NCBI GenBank assembly: GCA_903851035.1
Contig: CAINND010000019.1
Span: 1-51,116 of the forward strand
Direction: 5' to 3'
From: an uncultured Acidobacteriota bacterium
GTDB taxonomy: Bacteria; Acidobacteriota; Terriglobia; Terriglobales; Acidobacteriaceae
DNA: 51,116 nt
The first letter of the stretch is position 1. Each line of letters starts with the position of its first letter. Below the pieces are notes generated by a model that was not told the origin of the DNA, searched no databases, and saw nothing but the letters and a program-made list of their open reading frames with translations. The position numbers and the translations under genes are program-made. This document shows, piece by piece, positions 24,542 through 33,498 of this stretch.

Positions 24542-27019
24542 TTAAGAATTCTCCATCTCGCTGATCCAGTCAGGAGGCTTCAGAATCTCGCGCGGCTTCG
24601 GTCCATCGGCCGGGCCCACAATGCCGTCGCGCTCCATCAGGTCAATCAGGTGGGCGGCACGTCCGTAACCCACGCGCAGACGGCGTTGTATCAGGGAAGT
24701 GCTGGCCTTGCCAAACTCGAAGACCAGCCGCACCGCGTCGTTGTAAAGCGGATCGTTGTCGTCGGCTGCTTCGCCATCCAATCCCATGTCGTCGCCGCGG
24801 CTGTTGCCTTCGTCCTTGGGAGCGGCCAGGAAGCCGTGCTGATAGTCGGCCGTCGCCTGCGCCTTCCAGAACTCAACGGTCGCCGCGATCTCTTTTTCCG
24901 TGACAAATGGTGCGTGCACGCGCAGCACGCGCGAGCTGCCGCTGGGCAGGTACAGCATGTCGCCGCGTCCCAGCAGGCTCTCCGCGCCATTTGCGTCCAG
25001 AATGGTGCGCGAGTCAATCTTGGTTGCCACGCGGAAGCTCATTCTGGCCGGGAAGTTAGCCTTGATCAGTCCGGTAATCACGTCCACCGAGGGCCTTTGC
25101 GTGGCCAGCACCAGGTGGATGCCGATGGCGCGTGCCATCTGCGCCAGCCGGGTGATGGACTCTTCCACGTTCGCGCCGTCCACCATCATCAGGTCGGCCA
25201 ACTCGTCCACGATGATGACGATGTATGGCAGCGGCTTTTCTTCCGAGCCATCTTCGAAGAGCGATGGCGTAAAGCCTTCGTCGAAGAGCTTGTTGTACTG
25301 ATCGATGTTGCGCACGCCTTTTTGCGCCAGCAGCTTCAACCGGCGCTCCATCTCGCGCACGGCGTTGCGCAGGGCGTTGCTGGCGAGCTTCGGCTCACTG
25401 ATGATGGGCGTATACAGGTGCGGAATGCCGTCGTAGTTGCCCAACTCCACGCGCTTCGGGTCCACCAGGATGAGCCTCACCTGGTCCGGCGTGCTCTTGT
25501 AGAGCATGCTCATGATGAAGGCGTTGATGGCCACGCTCTTGCCGCTGCCCGTGGAGCCGGCAATCAGCAGGTGCGGCATGGCGTTCATCTCGGTCACCAT
25601 CAGGCGGCCGTTGATGTCCTTGCCCAGGGCCAGCGACAAGCGGCTTTTATTGGAGACAAACTCCGGGCTCTCAATCACCTCGCGCAGCCAGATGGTCTCG
25701 CGCTTGTCGTTCGGCACCTGGATGCCAACAGTGCTCTTGCCCGGCACGCGCTCAATCAGGATGCTCTCCGCGCGCAGCGCCAGGCACAAATCCTCCTGCA
25801 GGTTGACGATGCGGCTGTACTTGATGCCGGCCTCGGGCTTGAACTCAAAGGTCGTCACTACCGGCCCGGGATTAATCTGCACCACCGTGCCCAGCACGCC
25901 GAACTCCTCGCACTTCAGGGTCAGCACCTGCGCCAGGTCCTTCAACTCTTCTTCGTCGCAGGATTGCCTTGCCTCCGGCCGCTGCAGCAATGTGCTGCTG
26001 GGCAGCCGCCACGCGCCCTGCTGCTTGGGCATGGTTGTGCGAGCCACGGCCTTGCCGGTATCGGCGCGGGTGCCAATGGAAATATCTTCCGCCGCTTCAC
26101 GCATCTGGCGGCCGCCGGTGGCTTCGGCCTGCACACGCTCAATGCCGCTCAACTCGCGCTCGGCGCTGGAATCAGCATTCGCCGCGCGCATACTCTTTGC
26201 CGCCGTACGGCGCGGGGCCGGGTCGGCGAAGGGATCTTCACGCCGCGCACCGCGCGGTAGCGGTGTGTCTTCAATCACCGCCGCCGGAGGCCGCGTGATG
26301 ATGGTCTGCCGCGGAGTGCTCTCGGCGTTCTTCTCTGCCAGACGCTCTTCCTTCAGCCGCGCCTTCTCCACCAACTTCTCCTGTTTCAGTGCCTTGGCCT
26401 CCGCGCGCGCCCGGGCGCGATTGGCCTTCCACTCGGCGTAGCGGTCTAGAACCGCGGAGGTGAAATTAAAGCGGGTCTTCATCCACATGCGGCTGTTACT
26501 TAAGCTGAAAGCCGTGGCCAGGTACATCGCCGCGCATAAGGCGGCCAGCGTCACAATCCACGCGCCAACCGTATTCAGATAATGCAGCAGCAGGTCGCCC
26601 ATCAGGCGGCCCAGCAGGCCTTCCACGGGCACGGCTTGAAAGCGCAGGTGCCAGGGCAGCAGCCCCAGCATCGCCGAGCCAAAGACGATCAGCCCAGCGG
26701 CTCCGCCCACCCGCACCCAGGGATTCTCCACCGTATGCGTGCGCATCCAGCGCAGCGCCAGCAGCAGCAACATCACCGGCAACAGGAAGGCCACCACGCC
26801 CAGCGATTGCAGCACCATGTCGCTGGCGTAGCTGCCCACCGGGCCAATCCAGTTATGCGGCTGGTGCGCGGGCGCCGAGGTGTTCAGCGAGCGGTCGAAC
26901 GGAGAATAGGAGGCCAGCGCCAACATGGCCAAGGCCGATACGGCCACAAGCAGCAGCCCGATCAGCTCGTTGAGCCGCCGGCTCTGCGTCGGAATAAACA
27001 ACCGGGAGAGAAACGTCAT
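24542..27019 (-). CDS. ftsK: DNA translocase FtsK
   Basis: FtsK anchors at the division septum and pumps chromosome ends through it using ATP. The 825-residue protein has four or so N-terminal transmembrane helices (about 15-175), a charged Lys/Glu/Ala linker (about 195-340), and the alpha-beta motor domain with Walker A GSTGSGKS at about 488-495, LILVDPKRVELG and Walker B IVIIVDELADLMM. A C-terminal winged-helix gamma domain (about 755-815, LIQRRLRVGYGRAAHLIDLMERDGIVG) reads polar KOPS sites. ATG 27019 opens MTFLSRLFIPTQ; the frame is also open 13 codons upstream. uppP lies upstream on the same strand. A terminator follows at 24493. Confidence 0.95.
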   Translation of the reverse strand: MTFLSRLFIPTQSRRLNELIGLLLVAVSALAMLALASYSPFDRSLNTSAPAHQPHNWIGPVGSYASDMVLQSLGVVAFLLPVMLLLLALRWMRTHTVENPWVRVGGAAGLIVFGSAMLGLLPWHLRFQAVPVEGLLGRLMGDLLLHYLNTVGAWIVTLAALCAAMYLATAFSLSNSRMWMKTRFNFTSAVLDRYAEWKANRARARAEAKALKQEKLVEKARLKEERLAEKNAESTPRQTIITRPPAAVIEDTPLPRGARREDPFADPAPRRTAAKSMRAANADSSAERELSGIERVQAEATGGRQMREAAEDISIGTRADTGKAVARTTMPKQQGAWRLPSSTLLQRPEARQSCDEEELKDLAQVLTLKCEEFGVLGTVVQINPGPVVTTFEFKPEAGIKYSRIVNLQEDLCLALRAESILIERVPGKSTVGIQVPNDKRETIWLREVIESPEFVSNKSRLSLALGKDINGRLMVTEMNAMPHLLIAGSTGSGKSVAINAFIMSMLYKSTPDQVRLILVDPKRVELGNYDGIPHLYTPIISEPKLASNALRNAVREMERRLKLLAQKGVRNIDQYNKLFDEGFTPSLFEDGSEEKPLPYIVIIVDELADLMMVDGANVEESITRLAQMARAIGIHLVLATQRPSVDVITGLIKANFPARMSFRVATKIDSRTILDANGAESLLGRGDMLYLPSGSSRVLRVHAPFVTEKEIAATVEFWKAQATADYQHGFLAAPKDEGNSRGDDMGLDGEAADDNDPLYNDAVRLVFEFGKASTSLIQRRLRVGYGRAAHLIDLMERDGIVGPADGPKPREILKPPDWISEMENS

Positions 27020-27183
27020 AGTGGCAGTCAGGGCGATGGGAGTAGAGCACGACGGCAAAAGGCCATTCGCGCGCCTCCAGTCAACGCCAAAGCACGTCTA
27101 GTATGACGCAGGTCGTCCACCCCGGGGGCGGCCAAAGCCGTCCGGGGAGTGACCTTTCAGATACCTTTCCGGGGAGGGAAAAA

Positions 27184-28053
27184 TCAGCCCTTCAGCGTCC
27201 ACCACAGCACGCCCGCGCCCAGCGCGATGCGATACACCGCAAAGGGAACAAAGCCGCGCGTCCGCACCCAGTGCATGAACCAGGCCACCACAAAGTAGGC
27301 CACCACAAAGCTGACGGCAAATCCGATGCCGAGCGTGATCCAGTCCTGCCCGGTCAGCGCCAGGTGGCCGATGGCCGCCGCCTCGCCGTGATGCGGCCGC
27401 AGGCTGCGGAAGAGGTCGTAACAGGTGGCCACAACCATCGTTGGAATGGAGAGGAAGAAGCTGAACTCCAGCGCCGACTCCCTGGTCATGCCGGCAATCT
27501 GCCCGGCAGCAATGGTGGACATGGAGCGCGAGGTGCCGGGGAAGAGCGCCGACAAGGTCTGGCACAGGCCGATCCAGATTGCCTGCCCCGGTCCCATCTG
27601 CTCCACATGCGCCGTTTCGCTGTGCAACGTACCGCGCGCGTACAGCGCATCCACCACCCACATCACCACGCCGCCAATCAGCAGCGCGGAGCCCATGATG
27701 ACCAGGCTCTCCAGGTGCTTGCCGATGACCTTGGTCAGCAGAAAGGCCGGAGCCGCCGTGCACACAAAGGCCAGCATCACCAGCGTCAGCGGATGGTTGA
27801 AGACCGTGCGCTCGCCGCGCTCACCCTGCGGAAAGGTGGAGAAGAACCTGGCAATGCGCGCGCGGAAGTAGATCGGCAGCGTCAAAATGGCGCCCAGTTG
27901 AATGACGATGGCAAACATCTTCCAGTAGCCGTCGTCCAGGGCAAGGCCCATCAGACTCTGGCAAAGGCGCAGGTGCGCCGTCGAACTGACGGGCAAAAAC
28001 TCCGTCAGACCTTCCACAATTCCGAGGATGAAAGCTTGAATGTAGGGATGCAT
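27184..28053 (-). CDS. uppP: Undecaprenyl-diphosphatase UppP/BacA
   Basis: An integral membrane phosphatase that recycles the lipid carrier undecaprenyl diphosphate for peptidoglycan and O-antigen synthesis. The 289-residue protein has about eight helices. Its diagnostic motifs are EGLTEFLPVSSTAHL near residue 14 and FPGTSRSMSTI near residue 190, the two halves of the inverted-repeat active site with the catalytic Glu, Ser and Arg. ATG 28053 lacks a clear Shine-Dalgarno; a TACACT box ends 12 nt before it. It is followed by ftsK, 164 nt downstream. Confidence 0.95.
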   Translation of the reverse strand: MHPYIQAFILGIVEGLTEFLPVSSTAHLRLCQSLMGLALDDGYWKMFAIVIQLGAILTLPIYFRARIARFFSTFPQGERGERTVFNHPLTLVMLAFVCTAAPAFLLTKVIGKHLESLVIMGSALLIGGVVMWVVDALYARGTLHSETAHVEQMGPGQAIWIGLCQTLSALFPGTSRSMSTIAAGQIAGMTRESALEFSFFLSIPTMVVATCYDLFRSLRPHHGEAAAIGHLALTGQDWITLGIGFAVSFVVAYFVVAWFMHWVRTRGFVPFAVYRIALGAGVLWWTLKG

Positions 28054-28065
28054 GGCAGTAGAGCC

Positions 28066-28071
28066 AGTGTA
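28066..28071 (-). promoter_or_regulatory. -10-like box TACACT upstream of uppP
   Basis: TACACT ends 12 nt before ATG 28053, giving a predicted leader of about 5 nt. No Shine-Dalgarno is visible. Confidence 0.3.
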
Positions 28072-28091
28072 CCAGTTTTGCCTGCCCGCAC

Positions 28092-28433
28092 TTACACCAG
28101 CAGGGAGAGCGCCTTGCAGTTGCGTACCAGGCTCTGGCGGTCCAGTTCACTGATTTCAACAAACTCAATGCCGTACTCGTAGCGGATGTGGTTGCGCACA
28201 ACGCCCTGCACCGTTACCGGCTGGCCGTAGGGCACCGTCAGCTTCAGATGCAGTTCCTCGCCGGGACGCAGCTCGCTGGCCACAAACAGCCGCGTGCCGC
28301 CCTCGCTGATGTCGTAGCAGGTGCCGCTCAGGAAGTGCTCAATGCCATTGCGCGTCAACTTCAGTGAGGCGCGCAGCTTCACCTGGTATCGCGGCCAGCG
28401 CCGGTGTTCTTTCTGCTTGGCTTCCGGTGTCAA
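28092..28433 (-). CDS. PilZ-domain protein, putative c-di-GMP receptor
   Basis: A single PilZ domain of 113 residues. The c-di-GMP binding motifs are both intact: RRWPR (RxxxR) near residue 11, and DISEGG ([D/N]xSxxG) near residue 41. A beta-barrel follows (LKLTVPYGQPVTVQGVVRNHIRYEYGIEF). The frame is open to a GTG at 28553, but GGAGA lies 7 nt before TTG 28433 and the resulting MTPEAKQKEHRRWPRYQ N-terminus is what single-domain PilZ proteins look like, so I start there. The partner it regulates is not apparent. It lies 38 nt upstream of uppP on the same strand. Confidence 0.85.
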   Translation of the reverse strand: MTPEAKQKEHRRWPRYQVKLRASLKLTRNGIEHFLSGTCYDISEGGTRLFVASELRPGEELHLKLTVPYGQPVTVQGVVRNHIRYEYGIEFVEISELDRQSLVRNCKALSLLV

Positions 28434-28677
28434 ACAGTTCTCTCCAAAAGATGTATTAGTGCGCGCTTTACCCAAGCCGTGGAAATTGGAGTGTTGCCAT
28501 CCAATCCATTTTGGGATGCAGTCAGGATAGACAATTCGGGATGGATTCTCCACCCCTCGAAGGTGTCACTCTAGGTACGGATGGGGCCCTCCCAATGTTA
28601 CCTGCGGGGCATTCTGGACTTGTGGGGATATCGGGCCCTATCCGGCTAACCACATTCAATATGAATATCCTATGAAA

Positions 28678-29667
28678 TCAGCGAGCCACCGTAGTTTCTT
28701 CCATCCCCATCACGCGTGCCACCAGCGCGGGCTCGGCGTTGCCGCCGCTGATGATGGCCACCGTGCGGCCACTGGCAGGCAGCTTATCGCGATGAAAGAG
28801 CCATGCCGCCGTGGTCACCGCTCCGCTGGGCTCGGCCATCAGGCGCGCACCGGTCAATATCCAGCGCATCGCCCGCAGAATCTCGTCTTCGCTGACGGTG
28901 ACGATGCCGTCCAGATAGGCCGTAAGGTGCTCCAGGTTGAGCCGTCCAATGCTCTGCGTGCGCAATCCGTCGGCCACCGTGCTGGCCGCCTGCGCGGCTG
29001 GAATGCTGACCTGCCGCCCCTGTCGCAGACTCTGCTCGGCGTCATTGGCCAGTGCGGGCTCTACGCCAATCACCCGGGCGCGGCTGCCGCTCAGCTTGAT
29101 GGCCGCGGCCACGCCCGACGAAAGTCCTCCGCCGCCCACCGGAACCAGCACCAGTTCAACCTCAGGCAACTGCTCCAATATCTCCAGCCCGCAGGTGCCC
29201 TGCCCGGCGATGATCGCCGCATCGTCATAGGGTGGAATCACCACATAACCATGCGCGGCGGCCAGCTCAAGAGCCTTTTCGCGGCGTTCGTCGCTGCCGT
29301 CGCCCACGGTCACAATCTCCGCGCCCAGGGCGGCCGTGGCCTCGCGCTTCACCCGTGGCGCGCCAGCGGGCATCACCACCACGGAGCGACACGAGAGAGC
29401 GCGCGCCGCATAGGCCACGCCCTGCGCATGGTTTCCGCTGGAATACGTAATGACCCCGCGCGATCTTTCATCCGGAGTAAGCTGCGCGATCTTGTTGTAG
29501 GCACCGCGCAGTTTGAAGCTGCCAATCGGTTGCAGGCTCTCGGCCTTCAGATAGAAATGTTCGCCGCCGTCGCCGTTGCTAACTCCATAGCAGCGCACCA
29601 GCGGAGTCCTTTCGGCCACGCCCTGCAACCGTTCGCTGGCATCCTGTATATCTCTCAGGGAAATCAT
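28678..29667 (-). CDS. Threonine/serine dehydratase-like PLP enzyme
   Basis: A fold-type II PLP enzyme of 329 residues that deaminates L-threonine or L-serine, or racemises serine. The PLP lysine is K52 in GSFKLRGA. SSGNHAQG binds the substrate carboxylate, VPVGGGGL binds the cofactor phosphate, and IISGGNAE lies near the end. There is no C-terminal ACT regulatory domain, so it is the short catabolic or serine-racemase-like form rather than feedback-controlled IlvA. It starts at ATG 29667 with GAGAG upstream. The alpha/beta hydrolase gene ends 30 nt upstream on the same strand, so the two may be co-transcribed. Confidence 0.9.
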   Translation of the reverse strand: MISLRDIQDASERLQGVAERTPLVRCYGVSNGDGGEHFYLKAESLQPIGSFKLRGAYNKIAQLTPDERSRGVITYSSGNHAQGVAYAARALSCRSVVVMPAGAPRVKREATAALGAEIVTVGDGSDERREKALELAAAHGYVVIPPYDDAAIIAGQGTCGLEILEQLPEVELVLVPVGGGGLSSGVAAAIKLSGSRARVIGVEPALANDAEQSLRQGRQVSIPAAQAASTVADGLRTQSIGRLNLEHLTAYLDGIVTVSEDEILRAMRWILTGARLMAEPSGAVTTAAWLFHRDKLPASGRTVAIISGGNAEPALVARVMGMEETTVAR

Positions 29668-29697
29668 CGTTCTCTCTCAGCCTCTATCGTGCAGCTT

Positions 29698-30885
29698 CTA
29701 TCTCGCAGGTCCGGCATCCAGCCCATCCATCATCGCGGCCATCCAGTGGATCAGCCGCCACTGGTCAATCCAACTTGAGCCGCCAACCTCGACGTGCCCG
29801 ATTGCACGGCTGATGAGTACGCCCTGCGCTACGCCCGCTGGCAGGTCCTGTTGCAGCCACAGGGTCTCCGTGGGTGGCACCACGTTGTCGCCCGCGCCAT
29901 GCAGCAGGTACACCGGCGTGTGCACGCGGCTCAGGTAGTAGTGCGGGCTGGCGGCGTCGAGTTCAGGCTGCACGGCGGCCAGTCCGCGCTCGGCGTCGGC
30001 CACAAGGCTCTTCGTGTCATGCGCAAAGAGCTGTTCCATGCGTGCCTGTCCCGCCGGACTCAGTTTGGCGGCCTCGGCATGTGCGCCGCGAACGTTTTCC
30101 CACAGCAGGGTGCGCAGGGTCAGCCGCGCCTGCGGCACATCCTCCGGCGCAAAAAAGCTCGATGCGTGCGAGTAGGCCGTGACCAGCGCGCCGTACTCAT
30201 GCGCCTTCATCTTCAGCACACGCCCGTCCGGCGCCACCGCTTCATTGGTGTTAAAGAACTGCAGCACGCGGCCCAGGTCATCGTGCGCGCCAATGGCCAC
30301 CACGCAATCCAAATGCTTCTGCACCGTGGGATCGGCGGCGGCGATCAAACTCATGCCTCCGGCAAAGCTCAATCCCAGCAGCCCCACCTTCGGCGCGCCG
30401 CTGCGCTCTACCAAATCCTTCACGGCATCGCCAATCACCACCGCGGAGTGTTCTTCCACGTTGTAGTCGGCCAACTCGTCCACCTGCGGAGTCATCACCA
30501 GGAAGCCATGCGAGGCCAGGGCGCGCGCGAATCGGCGCAGCCGCGGCTCCTCCATTCCAAAGTGGTGCACGCCATGCACCACCACCACCGGCGCCGGATT
30601 GGCAATGCCCACCGGTAGGTAGAGCCTTGCCGTCCGCATCTGAGTGCCGCTGGCAAAGCTGGTCACCTGCTCCAGCACGGGGTTGGCGTCAAAGTCGCTC
30701 AGCGCCGAGCGCGGCATATCGGCAATCACCATCAAGGCACTGGCCGCGCGCAGGTGGCTGTACACGGCAGGTGCCAGCAGCAATCCGGCCAGCACAAGAA
30801 AGGGAAAGGTCATCCACAGCGCGCTCCAGTTGCGGGGCTCGCGCGCGGTGTTTGTTGAAACGCCTCGTGGAGAAAAAAAGGCCAT
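29698..30885 (-). CDS. Membrane-anchored alpha/beta hydrolase (dienelactone hydrolase-like)
   Basis: A 395-residue hydrolase with one N-terminal helix (about 25-45, MTFPFLVLAGLLLAPAVYSHL) that anchors it, the catalytic domain then facing the periplasm. PVVVVHGVHHFG supplies the oxyanion region. The nucleophile is the Ser of LGLSFAGGM, the acid probably the Asp in LHGAGDNVVPP, and the base the His in RAIGHVEVGG. ATG 30885 is chosen because a TACAAC box ends 6 nt before it and there is no Shine-Dalgarno; the frame is open to 30963. Substrate unknown; esters or lactones are usual for the fold. Confidence 0.8.
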   Translation of the reverse strand: MAFFSPRGVSTNTAREPRNWSALWMTFPFLVLAGLLLAPAVYSHLRAASALMVIADMPRSALSDFDANPVLEQVTSFASGTQMRTARLYLPVGIANPAPVVVVHGVHHFGMEEPRLRRFARALASHGFLVMTPQVDELADYNVEEHSAVVIGDAVKDLVERSGAPKVGLLGLSFAGGMSLIAAADPTVQKHLDCVVAIGAHDDLGRVLQFFNTNEAVAPDGRVLKMKAHEYGALVTAYSHASSFFAPEDVPQARLTLRTLLWENVRGAHAEAAKLSPAGQARMEQLFAHDTKSLVADAERGLAAVQPELDAASPHYYLSRVHTPVYLLHGAGDNVVPPTETLWLQQDLPAGVAQGVLISRAIGHVEVGGSSWIDQWRLIHWMAAMMDGLDAGPAR

Positions 30886-30891
30886 AACAAG

Positions 30892-30897
30892 GTTGTA
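30892..30897 (-). promoter_or_regulatory. -10-like box TACAAC for the hydrolase gene, leaderless arrangement
   Basis: TACAAC ends exactly 6 nt before ATG 30885 and no Shine-Dalgarno is present. Confidence 0.35.
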
Positions 30898-30995
30898 CCC
30901 CGCCGCCGCCCGGCTTGCAAAGCCCAGGGAGGTTGCGGGGTACTGGATTTCACCGGATCGCAATCAAAGATTACGCCCGTTTCAGATGTGCGAGC

Positions 30996-32711
30996 CTAAA
31001 CTTCGACGATCACAGGAATGATCAGCGGACGGCGCTGTGTGCTGCGGCTGATGAAGCGCTTCAGGTCGGTGCGAATCTTTTCCTTAATCACGCCCGGGTC
31101 GCTGATCTCTTCCGCCGTGGAGCCTTCGAGCGTACGGCGCACGGCTGCCCGCAGCTCACCGGCAAAGGCCTCGTCGTCGGCCGCTCCGGCAAAGCCGCGC
31201 ATCACAATCTCAGGATCGGCCTCGAGTTCACCGGTCAGCTTGTTTACGGCCAGCACGGGCATCACAAAGCCGTCCTCGCTCAGGTGTTTGCGGTCGCGGA
31301 TGATGAGCTCTTCCACCACGTCGGAGTTCGAGCCGGAGTCGATGCAGACCCTGCCCACGCTGGCCTTGCCCACCTTGCGCGCGCCCAGCTCGTCGAACTC
31401 CAATATGTCGCCGGTCTCAATCATGATGACCTGCCCGACTGCGCCCTTCATGGTGCCGGCCATCGCCGCGTGCTGCTTCAGCTGGCGGTACTCGCCATGC
31501 ACGGGGATGAAATATTTCGGCCGCACCAGGTTGATCAGCAGCTTCAGCTCTTCCTGGCTGGCGTGTCCGCTGACGTGTACCGGCGGATTCGATCCATCGG
31601 AGTAAATCACGTGCGCGTCGCGCCGGAAGAGATGGTCGATGACGCGATAGATCGCCTTCTCATTGCCGGGGATGATGCGCGAGCTCAGCACCACCGTGTC
31701 ACCAGCTTCAATCTTGGCGTGGCGATGATTGTCCACCGCCGCGCGGCTCAGTGCGCTCATCGGCTCGCCCTGCGTGCCGCTGATCATCACCAGCACCTGC
31801 TCCGGCGGAAAGTCGCGGATCTGCCCCGGGCCGATCCACATATTCGATGGCAGGTCGATGTAGCCCAGGTCCTGCGCAATCTCCGTGCTGTCGGTCAGGC
31901 TGCGGCCCACCAGGGCGATCTTGCGCTTGAACTGGTGCGCCATCTCCGCCGCCAGCTTGATGCGGTGGATAGACGACGAGAAGCAGGAGATAAACAGCCT
32001 GCGCCGCGCGTGCTGGAAGATTTCTTCAAAGCGCGGCTTCACCGCCCGCTCGCTTGGCGTGTATCCGGGCCGCTCAACGTTGGTGGAATCCTGCAACAGC
32101 GCCAGCACGCCCTCCTTGCCGTATTCGGCAAAGGCGTGCAGGTCGAACATGCGGTTGTCGGTGGGCGTCAGGTCGATCTTAAAGTCGCCGGTGTGGATCA
32201 GCACGCCCAAGGGCGTGTGCACGGCCAGCGAGACGGCGCCGACAATCGAGTGCGTCACCTGGATGGGGTTGATGGTGAAGGCCCCAAGCTGGAAGCGCTT
32301 GCCGGGGATCATCTCGTTCAGCTCGGCGTTGTCCAGCAGGCCGTGCTCGGCCAGCTTGTCTTCAATGCAGGCCAGCGTCCATTCGGTGCCATAGATGGGG
32401 ATGTTCAGTTCGCCGATCAGCCAGGGTACGCCGCCGATGTGGTCTTCGTGTCCGTGGGTCAGCAGAAGGCCGCGAACCTTGTCGCGGTTTTCCTTCAAAT
32501 AGGTCAGCGCCGGGACGACCACGTCCACGCCCAGCAGGTCGTCTTCGGGGAACATCATGCCGGCGTCAATGACGATGATGTCGTCATTCCAGCGCACGGC
32601 CATGCAGTTCATGCCGAACTCGCCCAGGCCGCCAAGCGGCACAATGTGTAATTTTCCCGTTTGTTTCACTTTATTCGACCTGTTATCAGAACGCTTCGCT
32701 GCATCAGCCAT
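30996..32711 (-). CDS. rnj: Ribonuclease J
   Basis: A metallo-beta-lactamase/beta-CASP exo- and endoribonuclease for mRNA decay and rRNA maturation, 571 residues. It has the LGGLGEFGMN opening, the zinc motif HGHEDH (H86, H88, D90, H91), HTGDFKID, the beta-CASP motifs FISCFSSSIHRI and VISGTQGEP, and IPVHGEYRQLKQHA (His of motif C). A C-terminal dimerisation domain follows (about 455-571). GTG 32729 is in frame upstream, but ATG 32711 starts a normal MADAAKRSD N-terminus. A TAGCAT box with an upstream TGC ends 8 nt before the ATG. It is divergent from the EcsC-like gene. Confidence 0.94.
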   Translation of the reverse strand: MADAAKRSDNRSNKVKQTGKLHIVPLGGLGEFGMNCMAVRWNDDIIVIDAGMMFPEDDLLGVDVVVPALTYLKENRDKVRGLLLTHGHEDHIGGVPWLIGELNIPIYGTEWTLACIEDKLAEHGLLDNAELNEMIPGKRFQLGAFTINPIQVTHSIVGAVSLAVHTPLGVLIHTGDFKIDLTPTDNRMFDLHAFAEYGKEGVLALLQDSTNVERPGYTPSERAVKPRFEEIFQHARRRLFISCFSSSIHRIKLAAEMAHQFKRKIALVGRSLTDSTEIAQDLGYIDLPSNMWIGPGQIRDFPPEQVLVMISGTQGEPMSALSRAAVDNHRHAKIEAGDTVVLSSRIIPGNEKAIYRVIDHLFRRDAHVIYSDGSNPPVHVSGHASQEELKLLINLVRPKYFIPVHGEYRQLKQHAAMAGTMKGAVGQVIMIETGDILEFDELGARKVGKASVGRVCIDSGSNSDVVEELIIRDRKHLSEDGFVMPVLAVNKLTGELEADPEIVMRGFAGAADDEAFAGELRAAVRRTLEGSTAEEISDPGVIKEKIRTDLKRFISRSTQRRPLIIPVIVEV

Positions 32712-32719
32712 AACTATCG

Positions 32720-32725
32720 ATGCTA
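32720..32725 (-). promoter_or_regulatory. Extended -10-like box (TG-C-TAGCAT) for ribonuclease J gene
   Basis: TAGCAT is preceded by TGC, as in extended -10 promoters, and ends 8 nt before ATG 32711. No Shine-Dalgarno lies between. Confidence 0.35.
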
Positions 32726-32782
32726 GCACACCACGGCGGTGGACCCGGCATCCCGCCGCTTTGCATGGGCCGCCCGCGGAGC

Positions 32783-32788
32783 TACACT
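32783..32788 (+). promoter_or_regulatory. -10-like box TACACT for the EcsC-like gene
   Basis: TACACT ends 8 nt before ATG 32797, and TTGCAT (32761-32766) lies 16 nt upstream as a weak -35. No Shine-Dalgarno is visible. Confidence 0.4.
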
Positions 32789-32796
32789 GTTACCCT

Positions 32797-33498
32797 ATGG
32801 CCGCAGGCAACGACAATCCCGGCTGGCTCGCCCGCCGCGCGGAAGGCGCCTTCCAGAAGGCTCTCAGCCGCGCTTACCAGACCGTGCGCGTCCGTCCGGA
32901 GGAGTACCTGCTGCACCTGCGCGCCGCTCACGCGCTGCCCGTGGCAACCTTCGATGGCATGTTCACCCTGCCGGTTGAAGAGCTCGACTCCATTGCCCGC
33001 CAGACCGTGCGCGGCAGCATGAAGATGGCCGGAGCCGAAGGCGCGGGCCTCGGTCTGGGAGGCTTCTTCACGGTTGTCCCCGATGTCGGCCTGCTGGCGG
33101 CCATCACGCTCCGCATGCTGCAAAAGCTCAGCCTCGTCTATGGATTCGAATTCAACACCGAGGAAGAAGTCGCCGAGCTTTGGATTGCCGCCGCCACTGC
33201 CGCCGGAGTGGACCTTGGCCGCGATGTGCTGGAGAAGACTCTGCTGCGCAGCTTCGTGGAGAAGGTCATCGGGCGCATCGCCCGCCGCTTTGGACAGGAG
33301 TTCGCCGAAAAAGCCGTGGCCCGCGCCGTGCCCGTCCTCAGCAGCGTCGTGGGAGCGGTGCTTAACTACTACTTCGTCCGCGCCTGGGGCAGGCGGGCCA
33401 TCGCGCACTTTCAACAGCGCCACCTGGAAGAGCGCACCCGCCGCACCGCCCTGGCCGCGCAAAGCGATGCACTACAGCTACCCGCCGCCCGCAGTTAG
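32797..33498 (+). CDS. EcsC-family protein
   Basis: A 233-residue protein of the EcsC family, whose members are peripheral or membrane-associated proteins of unclear biochemical role. It has FTLPVEELDSIARQTVRGSMKMAGAEGAGLGLGG, an amphipathic/glycine-rich segment, and then FTVVPDVGLLAAITLRMLQKLSLVYGF, a conserved hydrophobic stretch. A second hydrophobic segment near residue 190 (VLSSVVGAVLNYYFVRAWGRRAI) precedes a basic tail. It is divergent from RNase J and convergent with the TPR gene, overlapping its stop by 4 nt (33495-33498). Function unknown beyond family membership. Confidence 0.83.
   Translation: MAAGNDNPGWLARRAEGAFQKALSRAYQTVRVRPEEYLLHLRAAHALPVATFDGMFTLPVEELDSIARQTVRGSMKMAGAEGAGLGLGGFFTVVPDVGLLAAITLRMLQKLSLVYGFEFNTEEEVAELWIAAATAAGVDLGRDVLEKTLLRSFVEKVIGRIARRFGQEFAEKAVARAVPVLSSVVGAVLNYYFVRAWGRRAIAHFQQRHLEERTRRTALAAQSDALQLPAARS

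Noticed and set aside
30915-32651. Long open frame opposite the ribonuclease J gene (about 578 codons)
   Set aside because: RNase J motifs are all present on the minus strand; the plus-strand frame is compositional only. The same applies to long frames opposite proS, ftsK, the ABC exporter, lptFG, the M48 gene, the racemase/bactofilin region and the VWA gene.
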